Assembly: GCA_025454175.1 (NCBI GenBank)
Contig: JALOOX010000077.1
Span: forward strand, 1 to 32,586
From: Syntrophobacteraceae bacterium
GTDB lineage: Bacteria > Desulfobacterota > Syntrophobacteria > Syntrophobacterales > Syntrophobacteraceae
Reading direction: 5' to 3'
Length of the DNA stretch: 32,586 bases
Shown: positions 1 to 7,948 of the stretch, piece after piece
Position numbering within the stretch: position 1 is the first letter of the stretch
Layout: the number at the start of each line of letters is the position of its first letter
Program-made: the position numbers and the translations under genes
The notes under the pieces: model-generated
What the model was told of the DNA's origin: nothing
Database searches by the model: none
What the model saw: the letters and a program-made list of their open reading frames with translations, nothing else

Positions 1-2
1 TG

Positions 3-914
3 CGTGTGGTCGGTTTCGTGGACGCTCTCAATGGTGAAGCCAGAGAGACGGGCGACTGCAGCGGGGATCTTCTGGGAACCATCGAGGATTTGCCCAGGAT
101 CATCAAGGAGCAGGTGGTGGACGAGGTCTATATCACACTTCCTCTCAAGTCATTCTACTCGGAAGCTGAAAACCTCATACGGCTCTGCGAGACAGTCGGC
201 TTGGAAGCCAAGATTCCCACGAATCTGTTCGATTTGAGAAAATGCAAGTCCACCATCTCACATGAGTTGGACGTTGCGGTCATCGATCTCTATACCAGTC
301 CCAAGATGGACATTCAGATGGTTTTGAAGAGACTGATGGACATGGTGATCGCATCGTTTTTGCTCGTTCTCCTCTTACCCCTCTTTGTTCTGGTCGCTTT
401 TCTCATCAAGCTCACCTCTCAAGGTCCCGTCTTGTTCCGCCAAGAGAGGGTGGGCTACAATGGCCGCAGCTTCACTCTGTACAAATTCAGGACCATGGTC
501 CACAACGCGGAGGTATTGAAAGATAGTCTTTTGGCTTTGAACGAGATGGATGGACCTGTTTTCAAGATCAGGAAAGACCCCAGGATTACTAAGGTTGGAT
601 CCGTATTGAGGAAGACCAGCGTGGATGAATTGCCCCAGTTGATCAACGTTCTTAAAGGAGATATGAGCCTAGTGGGTCCCAGACCTCCCGTCCCTCGGGA
701 AGTCATTGATTACGCATTGAGTGATCGTCGTCGACTGAGTATGAAGCCTGGTATGACGGGTATATGGCAGATTTCCGGGAGCTGTAGAAATGATATCTCT
801 TTTGAAAGATGGATGGAAATGGACAAAGAATATATAGATCAGTGGTCTCTTTGGCTCGATATCAAGATCCTCATGAGAACAATCCCCGCAGTCATTAAAT
901 GCTCCGGTGCGTAA
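3..914 (+). CDS. Polyprenyl-phosphate sugar-1-phosphate transferase (priming enzyme), 5'-truncated by window
   Basis: The reading frame is already open at the first bases, so the gene starts upstream; 303 residues are visible of a family that usually has about 450-480. Visible residues 1-90 look like the Rossmann-like domain of these enzymes (GFVD near the start, then LGTIEDLP). A membrane helix lies at about 115-138. The rest is the bacterial sugar transferase catalytic domain: the LFRQERVG and YKFRTM blocks, then DELPQLINVLKGDMSLVGPRPP, and PGMTGIWQ near the end. Family knowledge: it transfers a hexose-1-phosphate from a nucleotide sugar to undecaprenyl phosphate at the inner membrane, the first step in building a repeat unit. 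It leads the cluster and fits the downstream transferases, flippase and polymerase. The sugar it transfers cannot be told from the sequence. Confidence 0.93.
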   Translation, partial: RVVGFVDALNGEARETGDCSGDLLGTIEDLPRIIKEQVVDEVYITLPLKSFYSEAENLIRLCETVGLEAKIPTNLFDLRKCKSTISHELDVAVIDLYTSPKMDIQMVLKRLMDMVIASFLLVLLLPLFVLVAFLIKLTSQGPVLFRQERVGYNGRSFTLYKFRTMVHNAEVLKDSLLALNEMDGPVFKIRKDPRITKVGSVLRKTSVDELPQLINVLKGDMSLVGPRPPVPREVIDYALSDRRRLSMKPGMTGIWQISGSCRNDISFERWMEMDKEYIDQWSLWLDIKILMRTIPAVIKCSGA

Positions 915-1017
915 CTTTCTTGTGCTTTAAGGTCTCAAAGCCTGAATTCACACAACGGTGGTTCTGTTTCATTAATTCATGTCAATTATATTTCTAGTCC
1001 TTATGGGGAGTACTACA

Positions 1018-4000
1018 ATGCGTCGTTTTGGGTTCATTCCTTTGTGCTATGTTACCAGGATTGTACTGAAGGTTTCCGTACTGATCAGTCTGGGTGTTGG
1101 AGGCGTCTCGGCTCAATCCACAACGGATTGCCCGGCCGGGATGAACGGCTACTGGCATCTGGACGAGCTGAGCGGGTCGAGCTATTCCGATGTCCTGGGA
1201 GCCAACGGCGCCAGCTGCGCTCCGGATCAGAACTGCCCGAGCGGCGTTATGGGCAAGATCAACAATGCTCAGGAATTTGACCGAACCCAGGGCACCGGTG
1301 TCAACATTCCCGGGAGTGATTTCAACTGGAGTGAGGACGCGAGCTTTTCCATCGAGCTGTGGATGAACAAGAGCACAGATTCGGTGTGTGCTGGAAGTAC
1401 CACCGACAGCAATGAAGTGATCGTCGGACGCGATTCTCCGACCGATAGCCTGCATTGGTGGGTGGGGATCAACTGCAACGTGGCCAAGGGACCGCAGGGT
1501 GTCCTGGTGTTCACTCTCAAGGACAAGGATGGAACGGGGGAAACGGAGCGTATTTACGGCAAAACCAGCGTCGTCGACGGTCGATGGCACCACGTGGTGG
1601 CCGTGCGCGACGGCTCTCAGAATAAGCTCTATTTGGATGGGAAGCCGGAAGGCGCCATTTCGGTCGACTACGCGAAGAGCTTCGATGCTGGATCCACGCC
1701 AGTGAACGTGGGGTGGCTCAACCACCAGCCGAACTTCGGCTCGTTTTATCGCTACACCGGCGTGCTGGACGAGTTGGCCATTCACAACAGGCCCATGACC
1801 TCCGCGGAAGTGCGCGCCCACTATTTCGTGGTCAGGAGCTATTGCGACACGTGCGCTTCCGGCCTTCCCGTGAAGATCATGCCTCTGGGAGACTCCATCA
1901 CCAAGGGCTCGAGCTCGGGAGTGATCGAGCCGGAGCTTATGGTCTCCTACCGAAAGAAGCTTTGGGAGGACCTGACGGCGGGGCTGTACAACGTCGAGCT
2001 CGTGGGGACCCTGGTGAACGGAGAGGGCCACGGCAACGATTCCTATGCCCTCCACGAAGGGCACTCCGGTTTCACGGCGGATCAACTGGCTGCTGTTCTG
2101 CCCACCAGTCTGCAGCTGACGGAGCCTGAGGTCGTCCTGCTGCACGTGGGAACCAACGACATCTTCTTCGAGCTCGGCAAACCTGGCGGAACCGAGCGGA
2201 CGGTGGCCGATATCGAAGCTTTGCTGGATGCCATCGACCAGTACAGTGAGGATGTCACGGTTATCCTGGCCCGCATCATCAATCGCAGGTGCAAGATAGA
2301 CTCACCGCCGTGCCAGGAGTCCGAGGACACCACCGCCCTCAATGGCGCCATCGAGGCTTTGTATGACAACCGACTGGCCATGGGCGACAAGATCTTCCTC
2401 GTGGACCAGGAAGCGGCCCTCGACTACCATCTCCAGGAAGACGGGGGAGACTTGTGGGACGAGAAGCACCCCTACCAGAGCGGCTACGAGAAGATGGCGA
2501 CGGTCTGGCTCGAGAAGCTGGACGATTTCCTTCCGACTTGCATGCCGGCCCTTCCCTCCATCACCTCTAGCCCGGTGCTCAAGAGCTATGTGGGCCGAAA
2601 CTATCATTACGATGTCGAGGCCGCAGGCAACCCCACGCCCCAGTTCATCCTGAAGCAATCCCCCCAGGGCATGACGGTAAGCCCATACACGGGAATGATC
2701 ACCTGGATCCCCACTGTCCAGCAAATGGGCTCGTCCGTGGTCACCGTGGAAGCCTTCAATGACAGTGGTTTCGACACCCAGGAATTCACGGTCCAGGTGA
2801 CGGATGCTCCCCCATGTCCCGACGGCATGCTGTCGTACTGGGAATTGAACGAGAAGGGTGGGGACGAATTCGCGGACTCCTTCAACGGAACCCCAGCCAC
2901 TTGTGCTGAAGACTGCCCGACACCGACGGAGGAGGGGGTGGTGGAGGGGGCCCAGGGCTTCGGATCAGGAGCCACCGGTATCAACGTGGTGCCTGCGGAT
3001 GCGTCTTTCAACTGGCCTACCAACGGTAGCTTCTCCATAGAGTATTGGATCAAGAAGGACTCGCCTTGCACGGGGAATCAGGTGGCCGTGGGACGGGACG
3101 ATGCATCGACGGACCTCCATTGGTGGGCGGGATGCCGGGAGCTGAACGGTATCCATGTCGCCGCCTTCGTCCTCAATGCCTCCGACGGCAGCGGACACGG
3201 GTCCCAGTACAATCTGGCTGGAAAGACCGACATCTCCGACGGCGTCTGGCATCATGTGGTGGCCGTGAGGGACGGCTCGGCCAAAAAGAATATCCTTTAT
3301 GTGGATGGAATCGAGGAGGCTTCGGTTTCCGTGACTTACACGGCGGACTTCGGATCGGGCAACGCCCTCATCAATATCGGCTGGCTGAACCTGGGCGGCG
3401 GCTACCGTCTGAATGGCATCCTCGACGAATTGGCCCTCCACGGCAAGGCCCTCACGTCGGAGGAGATCGCCAGCCATTTCGTGGCGGGATCGATACACGG
3501 GGAAGGCTATTGCAACGAATCCCTGGCGCCGTCCATTGTCAAGGAACCCACCCCACGGAGCGTTGTGGCTGGGCAGAGTGCAACTTTCCAGGTGATCGCG
3601 GGTGGAAGCCTTCCTCTGTCTTACCAATGGCAGAAGGGAACGACCAATATTCCTGGCGCGACGGGCGCGAGCTACACCATAGCTGCGGCTGGCGCGGCCG
3701 ATGACGGCGCGGAGTACCGTTGCAGGGTGAGCAACGATGCCGACACGGTGTTCAGCGGCTCGGCGACGCTCACGGTGATCACGCCGGTTTCGATCACGAC
3801 GCACCCGTCTAATCAGAAGGTGGTTCAGGGTGCATCGGCAACGTTTTCCGTCGTTGCAGAAGGCACGGCTCCACAATACCAATGGCAGAAGGGAACGACC
3901 GATATTCCCGGCGCAACGGGCGCGAGCTACACCATAGCTGCGGCTGGCGCGGCCGATGACGGCGCGGAGTACCGTTGCAGGGTGAGCAACGATGCCGGCT

Positions 4001-4584
4001 GGGTGCTCAGCAGCTCGGCAACGCTGACGGTCGAGGCCGGTGATATTCAGATTTCAGCGCACCCCAAGGATGTGGCCGTCGTGGCGGGCTACAGTGCTAG
4101 GTTCGTCGCCAAGGCCATGGGGCCGAAGGGGACAAGGCTACGGCATCAGTGGCAGAAGAATGGCCAGGATATCCAGGGCGCCACTCGATCCAGCTTGATG
4201 GTCCCCTCGGCGCCAATACAAGATGACGGATCCAGGTACCGATGCAGAATAACAGGACTTGCGGGGTTTATGTACACCAACGAGGCGACTCTCACGGTTC
4301 ACCCGATTATGATCACGACACAGCCCCTGGATGCGGTGATCAAGGAAGGTGGAGCCGCGCGGTTCAGTCTGAGGGCCAGGGGGCCGCGGGGCGCCCGCCT
4401 CGCGTACCAGTGGCTCGTGGGAGATGGGCTCAGCTGGACGCCCGTCAGTCCGAACGGCACACGCGCCAGCCTGACGGTCTCTCAGGCGCCAGCCGGACTC
4501 AGGTACTACAAGTGTCAGCTCGTGGCTTCCAACGGGATTGGGCCCGTGGAATCTAGGGTCGTGACGCTAATGGTGAGCCCGTGA
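1018..4584 (+). CDS. Secreted modular protein: LamG, SGNH/GDSL esterase, Ig-like, LamG, Ig-like array
   Basis: The protein has 1188 residues. I chose ATG 1018 over the in-frame ATG 979 because GGGGAG sits just upstream and it gives a clean signal peptide (MRR, then a hydrophobic run ending VSA-QS). Residues 38-270 form a concanavalin-like LamG domain with paired cysteines. Residues 285-515 form an SGNH hydrolase: the GDS serine is residue 293, the GTND asparagine 380, and the DEKH pair Asp481/His484. A putative-Ig (He_PIG-like) domain follows, then a second LamG domain (about 605-840) resembling the first, then four Ig-like repeats with QWQK and YRCRV/YKCQ signatures. No PEP-CTERM or other sorting tail is visible. 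Family knowledge: SGNH enzymes of this type are often carbohydrate acetyl esterases. Inference: an exported enzyme that binds and deacylates the polysaccharide made here. Confidence 0.85.
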   Translation: MRRFGFIPLCYVTRIVLKVSVLISLGVGGVSAQSTTDCPAGMNGYWHLDELSGSSYSDVLGANGASCAPDQNCPSGVMGKINNAQEFDRTQGTGVNIPGSDFNWSEDASFSIELWMNKSTDSVCAGSTTDSNEVIVGRDSPTDSLHWWVGINCNVAKGPQGVLVFTLKDKDGTGETERIYGKTSVVDGRWHHVVAVRDGSQNKLYLDGKPEGAISVDYAKSFDAGSTPVNVGWLNHQPNFGSFYRYTGVLDELAIHNRPMTSAEVRAHYFVVRSYCDTCASGLPVKIMPLGDSITKGSSSGVIEPELMVSYRKKLWEDLTAGLYNVELVGTLVNGEGHGNDSYALHEGHSGFTADQLAAVLPTSLQLTEPEVVLLHVGTNDIFFELGKPGGTERTVADIEALLDAIDQYSEDVTVILARIINRRCKIDSPPCQESEDTTALNGAIEALYDNRLAMGDKIFLVDQEAALDYHLQEDGGDLWDEKHPYQSGYEKMATVWLEKLDDFLPTCMPALPSITSSPVLKSYVGRNYHYDVEAAGNPTPQFILKQSPQGMTVSPYTGMITWIPTVQQMGSSVVTVEAFNDSGFDTQEFTVQVTDAPPCPDGMLSYWELNEKGGDEFADSFNGTPATCAEDCPTPTEEGVVEGAQGFGSGATGINVVPADASFNWPTNGSFSIEYWIKKDSPCTGNQVAVGRDDASTDLHWWAGCRELNGIHVAAFVLNASDGSGHGSQYNLAGKTDISDGVWHHVVAVRDGSAKKNILYVDGIEEASVSVTYTADFGSGNALINIGWLNLGGGYRLNGILDELALHGKALTSEEIASHFVAGSIHGEGYCNESLAPSIVKEPTPRSVVAGQSATFQVIAGGSLPLSYQWQKGTTNIPGATGASYTIAAAGAADDGAEYRCRVSNDADTVFSGSATLTVITPVSITTHPSNQKVVQGASATFSVVAEGTAPQYQWQKGTTDIPGATGASYTIAAAGAADDGAEYRCRVSNDAGWVLSSSATLTVEAGDIQISAHPKDVAVVAGYSARFVAKAMGPKGTRLRHQWQKNGQDIQGATRSSLMVPSAPIQDDGSRYRCRITGLAGFMYTNEATLTVHPIMITTQPLDAVIKEGGAARFSLRARGPRGARLAYQWLVGDGLSWTPVSPNGTRASLTVSQAPAGLRYYKCQLVASNGIGPVESRVVTLMVSP
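3622..3997 (+). repeat. Two near-identical 121-bp copies inside the Ig-like array
   Basis: Copy 1 is 3622-3742 and copy 2 is 3877-3997, offset by 255 bases (85 codons, one Ig domain). By eye they differ at only three positions, two of them third-codon positions. The neighbouring Ig repeats are much more diverged. This indicates a recent duplication or gene conversion of one Ig module. Confidence 0.9.
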
Positions 4585-5144
4585 GATCACTGAGATCCAC
4601 GAGGCAGGGCATTGTGGAGCCATCTTGCTGACTGATGAGGAAGCATGGCTCCGCCCCCTGTGACATGGGAGAGCTGATGATCTAGACCGAAGTTCCAGAA
4701 GCGAAATGCATAACCTATTGATATGGCTCAAACAGTCAGTCTGGTGTCATTCGATGTCTGTCTAAAAAACGGTGTGGTCTCGAAATTGGCGCTGTTGCAC
4801 GGTTTTGTCACCAGCGGGTCGAGACCTTTTCAGAACCATGACAGATGAAACAGGTCGATGTCAAGATCGAAATCACGCTTTTACATGGGCACGAATTCAC
4901 AGCTTGGGAGCAAAAGAAGTGGGCTTTCAAGCCGTTCTAGAGCCTTTCGACGAATCATTCTTTAGGAACTTCGGTCTAGAGCAAAAGATCCAGGTGCGTA
5001 GCATCATCTCTGCGAATGGGGGGGACCTGCGAGGAAAGTCTGTAGGGTCCCCCTTTGATTCTGGATGGAATGTCGGATGCGGTCCTTGCCTCCGACCTTG
5101 CTTAATCCCAATTGTCCGTATTCAACAGGAAAGGCCATGACCCC
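4585..5144. other. 560-base spacer with no convincing gene
   Basis: An open frame from 4772 to 5140 exists, but its product is rich in W, R and C, it has a GTG start with no ribosome binding site, and it matches nothing I recognise; I treat it as chance. The stretch is less GC-rich than its neighbours. It separates the secreted esterase from the main glycosyltransferase operon, so a promoter for the operon is likely here, but I cannot point to clear -35/-10 or -24/-12 boxes. Confidence 0.5.
4776..4830 (+). terminator. Possible hairpin followed by T run
   Basis: GGTCTCGA (4776-4783) pairs with TCGAGACC (4819-4826), and an inner CGCTG (4790-4794) pairs with CAGCG (4812-4816). The structure is followed at once by TTTT. 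It could be a weak intrinsic terminator or another structured element between the esterase gene and the operon. The loop is long and the T run short, so this is tentative. Confidence 0.3.
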
Positions 5145-6146
5145 GTGAGTACAATCGCCGGCGAAGCTGGGGCAGCATTGAATTGCATCTTTTTGAGCAT
5201 TGTCGTTCCGCTTTTCAACGAAGATGAATCCGTCGAGGAGCTGGTGGCTCGAATCGTGGACGTCGGCGGATCGTTCGAGTTTGCATATGAGATCATTCTA
5301 GTGGATGATGGCTCCAGGGACAGGACCTGGGAAATCATAGAACGGCTCGCAAATGTCTACCCGGTTTTGAGGGGAATCAAGCTCAGGCGAAATTGTGGGC
5401 AGACGCCCGCCATGGTTGCCGGATTTGACAACGCGAAGGGCGAGGTCATCGTGACGCTCGATGGTGATCTTCAGAACGATCCGGCGGACATTCCCCTGCT
5501 TCTCGGTAAGATGGCCGAGGGCTACGATATTGTGAGTGGCTGGAGAGTGGACCGGAAGGATCACTCCTCCAGGGTTCTACCTTCCCGGGTTGCCAATGCG
5601 ATCATCTCGCGCACCACCGGTGTCCACCTGCACGATTATGGATGCTCTCTGAAGGCCTATCGAGCGGAGTGCATCAAATGCCTGCAGGCCTATGGCGAGA
5701 TGCACCGGTTCTTTCCCGCATTGGCGAGCATGACGGGGGCCCACATCACCGAGGTGCCCGTCAACCATCAGCCGCGCAAGCACGGCGTTTCGAAGTACGG
5801 TTTCGATCGTATTTTCAAGGTGTTCTGCGATATCTTCACCATCAACCTGATCGCCAAGTTCTCGTCCAACCCCCTCAAGGGATTTGCGCTTTCGTCCATT
5901 CCTTTCTTCTCACTCAGCCTCTTCTTCGGGGTGCTCTGCGCTTCGGCACTGGCCTTCCAATGGACTGAGGGCAAGGCGCTTTTTTTCATGGTTTCCTGCG
6001 GATTGGGCCTCATGGCGGCCGTACACTTGATCGTCCTGGGACTCTTAGCGGAGCTGGTTGTCAATGTCAGCGATCTTTCTCACACGCAGCTTCTCAAGCT
6101 CACCAAAAAAAGCATCGATGGGGAACTAACATGTCGGCAGATGTGA
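5145..6146 (+). CDS. GT2 glycosyltransferase, DPM1/GtrB-like, membrane anchored
   Basis: The protein has 333 residues. GTG 5145 is preferred over TTG 5112 because AGGAAAGG lies about 10 bases upstream. The GT-A fold carries the nucleotide-sugar motif VDDGS (Asp54/Asp55) and the metal-binding DGD (Asp106/Asp108) followed by LQNDP, as in dolichol- or undecaprenyl-phosphate sugar transferases. The SVVPLFNEDES start and the PRKHGVSKYG block are also typical of that group. Two C-terminal membrane helices (about 245-275 and 280-310) anchor it at the inner membrane. Family knowledge: it makes a polyprenyl-phosphate sugar used by GT-C enzymes, two of which lie downstream. Its 3' end overlaps the next gene by 16 bases, and that gene encodes a degenerate copy of it. 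Confidence 0.9.
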   Translation: MSTIAGEAGAALNCIFLSIVVPLFNEDESVEELVARIVDVGGSFEFAYEIILVDDGSRDRTWEIIERLANVYPVLRGIKLRRNCGQTPAMVAGFDNAKGEVIVTLDGDLQNDPADIPLLLGKMAEGYDIVSGWRVDRKDHSSRVLPSRVANAIISRTTGVHLHDYGCSLKAYRAECIKCLQAYGEMHRFFPALASMTGAHITEVPVNHQPRKHGVSKYGFDRIFKVFCDIFTINLIAKFSSNPLKGFALSSIPFFSLSLFFGVLCASALAFQWTEGKALFFMVSCGLGLMAAVHLIVLGLLAELVVNVSDLSHTQLLKLTKKSIDGELTCRQM

Positions 6147-7081
6147 CAGTGGCGGTAGGCTACTCGGCCATTTTGGTGATTGAAGAGCGTGACGACGAGC
6201 TGCCTGCTTTCGTCAGGTTGCTGATTGAGATTTTGTCCGAAATGTCGGAGCGCTACGAGATCATACTGGTATCGAATGGAGCAGGAAGAGCCGTGAGCAG
6301 GCAGCTGGCGGAGCTCCTGGTGGAGCACTCGAGCGTCAGGGCGTTCGAGCTCGGCAGGAGGGCCCCACAGGCCGTGGCACTCAAGGCGGGGTTTGAAGAG
6401 AGCACGGGCGGAGTGATCATTGCAGGGGGCTCTCATCCGCAGATCACTCGTGATTCCATGAAATCTCTTGTGGAATCCCTGGACGACGGCACGGATATCG
6501 TGAACTCTTGGAGGGCCGAAAGGGCCGACTCTTCCTTCAACCGGTTCCAGTCCAGGACATACAACTCCATTGTCAGGAAGATCACGCGATCTGAGCTGGA
6601 AGACCTCAGCTCGGCCATCAAGGTGTTTCGACGGGAGGTACTGGAGGAGACGGATCTTTACGCCAACATGTATCGATTCCTCCCTATCCTTGCCGCTCAA
6701 AAGGGTTTCAAGGTGAAGGAGGTCAAGTGCAAGCATTTTCACTGGCGGGGCAAGACCGGCTTCGTGGGGCTTTCCGACTACGTGGAGCGGTTCGCCGACA
6801 TCTTCACCCTGTATTTTCTCACGCGGTTCGCAAGGAAGCCCTTGCGCTTCTTCAGCCTCTTCGGTCTCGTTTTCCTGGGCATCGGGCTTGCCATCATCAC
6901 CTTCATGTTTGCGGAGAGGATCATTCTAGGTGAGGGGCTGGGTGCGCGCCCCTCGTTTCTGGTGGGGATGTTCCTCCTGGTCTTGGGAGTCCAGGTTGCC
7001 AGCACCGGCCTGCTCGGGGAGATCATCGCCTTCACCCATGGTCGCCAGAGACCACAGTACACGATCGAAAAGCAGATCTGA
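6131..7081 (+). CDS. Degenerate GT2 paralogue lacking catalytic Asp motifs
   Basis: The 316-residue protein aligns along its length with the preceding GT2, including the WR.ER/DR segment, MYRFLP/MHRFFP, the DIFT block and two C-terminal membrane helices. The key residues are changed. VDDGS is replaced by VSNGA (Ser48, Asn49), and the metal-binding DGD is replaced by Gly100-Ser101-His102. The ATG at 6131 overlaps the upstream gene by 16 bases, so the two are probably translated together. The frame is intact with no stops, which argues against simple decay. Either it is a non-catalytic partner that stabilises or regulates the active GT2, or it uses altered chemistry. The first is my preferred inference. 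Confidence 0.8.
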   Translation: MSADVTVAVGYSAILVIEERDDELPAFVRLLIEILSEMSERYEIILVSNGAGRAVSRQLAELLVEHSSVRAFELGRRAPQAVALKAGFEESTGGVIIAGGSHPQITRDSMKSLVESLDDGTDIVNSWRAERADSSFNRFQSRTYNSIVRKITRSELEDLSSAIKVFRREVLEETDLYANMYRFLPILAAQKGFKVKEVKCKHFHWRGKTGFVGLSDYVERFADIFTLYFLTRFARKPLRFFSLFGLVFLGIGLAIITFMFAERIILGEGLGARPSFLVGMFLLVLGVQVASTGLLGEIIAFTHGRQRPQYTIEKQI

Positions 7082-7123
7082 CCCCATGAAACGGGAATCA
7101 CTTCGATCGAGGATTTCCAAGCT

Positions 7124-7948
7124 ATGTTGCTGATAGACGCTCACGTTCACATCCACCATTGCTTTGATCTGAGTCTGTTCTTGACTTCGGCCCTGAATAA
7201 TTTTGAACACCTTTCGCCTCGAAATACCGAAAGTGAGGATGCCGAGCGCGTGCTCATGCTCACCGAAACGAGAAGCGCGTCGTTTTTCGACCGTCTCAGT
7301 GCTGCAGCGGCGGCCGCGTGTGAATCATTGACTGTCCAGGCGGGAAGCTGGGTGTTCGAAAGGACTTCGGAGGATTGCTCCCTGGTCTCGCGAAATGCCC
7401 AAGGGCAGCGAATCTACCTCATTGCGGGGCGTCAGGTGGTTACGGCCGAGCGTCTGGAAGTGCTGGCCCTGGGGACGGCCTCCCGGCTCGAGGACGGCAA
7501 GGCGCTGGAAGCCACTCTGGATGAGGTCAGGGCTGCTCGCGGGATTCCAGTCATTCCCTGGGGCTTCGGCAAGTGGATGGGGAAGAGAGGGAAGCTTTTG
7601 CATAGTTTTCTGTACGGGGTTCATGAGGAATCCGGGCTTTTTCTGGGTGACAACGGCGGGCGGCCGTCTTTTCTGTCTCAACCCCGCCACTTTGAGCTTG
7701 TAAGGTCCAGGGGGATCGGGGTCTTGCCGGGGAGCGATCCCCTGCCGTTTCCGTCCGAGGTCACCCGTGCCGGTTCTTACGGCTTCATGGTCGACAGGCC
7801 TGTCGATCATGAGTGCCCAGGCAGGGCCATCAAGGCCATGTTGAGGGAAAAGGGCCTTGAGGTGGTTCCGTACGGCAAGCCGGAGCGCGCCTGGCGATTT
7901 TTTCGAAATCAGGTCAAAATGCAATTCCTCAAGGAGACGCAACGGTGA
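7124..7948 (+). CDS. Amidohydrolase/PHP-like protein of unknown function
   Basis: The protein has 274 residues; the start is supported by CGAGGA about 10 bases upstream. The N-terminus is DAHVHIHH (Asp5, His7, His9, His11, His12), the first-strand metal-binding signature of TIM-barrel metallohydrolases (amidohydrolase or PHP type). Later come IPVIPWGFGKW (about 140-150), GDNGGRP (Asp176) and GSDPLPF (Asp205). The last resembles the C-terminal metal-binding Asp of amidohydrolases. No signal peptide or membrane helix is seen, so it is probably cytoplasmic. Its stop overlaps the next start (TGATG), so it belongs to the operon. Capsule clusters of Gram-positive bacteria often carry a PHP-type tyrosine phosphatase (CpsB), but the motifs here do not match that well. 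I cannot name a substrate. Confidence 0.75.
   Translation: MLLIDAHVHIHHCFDLSLFLTSALNNFEHLSPRNTESEDAERVLMLTETRSASFFDRLSAAAAAACESLTVQAGSWVFERTSEDCSLVSRNAQGQRIYLIAGRQVVTAERLEVLALGTASRLEDGKALEATLDEVRAARGIPVIPWGFGKWMGKRGKLLHSFLYGVHEESGLFLGDNGGRPSFLSQPRHFELVRSRGIGVLPGSDPLPFPSEVTRAGSYGFMVDRPVDHECPGRAIKAMLREKGLEVVPYGKPERAWRFFRNQVKMQFLKETQR

Noticed and set aside
994-2145. Long minus-strand open frame (383 codons) opposite the secreted esterase
   Set aside because: It is a shadow of a GC-rich real gene; the plus-strand protein has clear domains and the minus product has none.
4784-4800. Sigma-54-like -24/-12 promoter
   Set aside because: GG and GC are only 7 bases apart where 10 are expected.
4772-5140. 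122-codon plus-strand frame in the spacer
   Set aside because: GTG start without ribosome binding site, odd W/R/C-rich composition and no recognisable motif.
7086-7133. 15-codon frame overlapping the start of the amidohydrolase-like gene
   Set aside because: No ribosome binding site for its ATG, and the downstream gene has its own good site.
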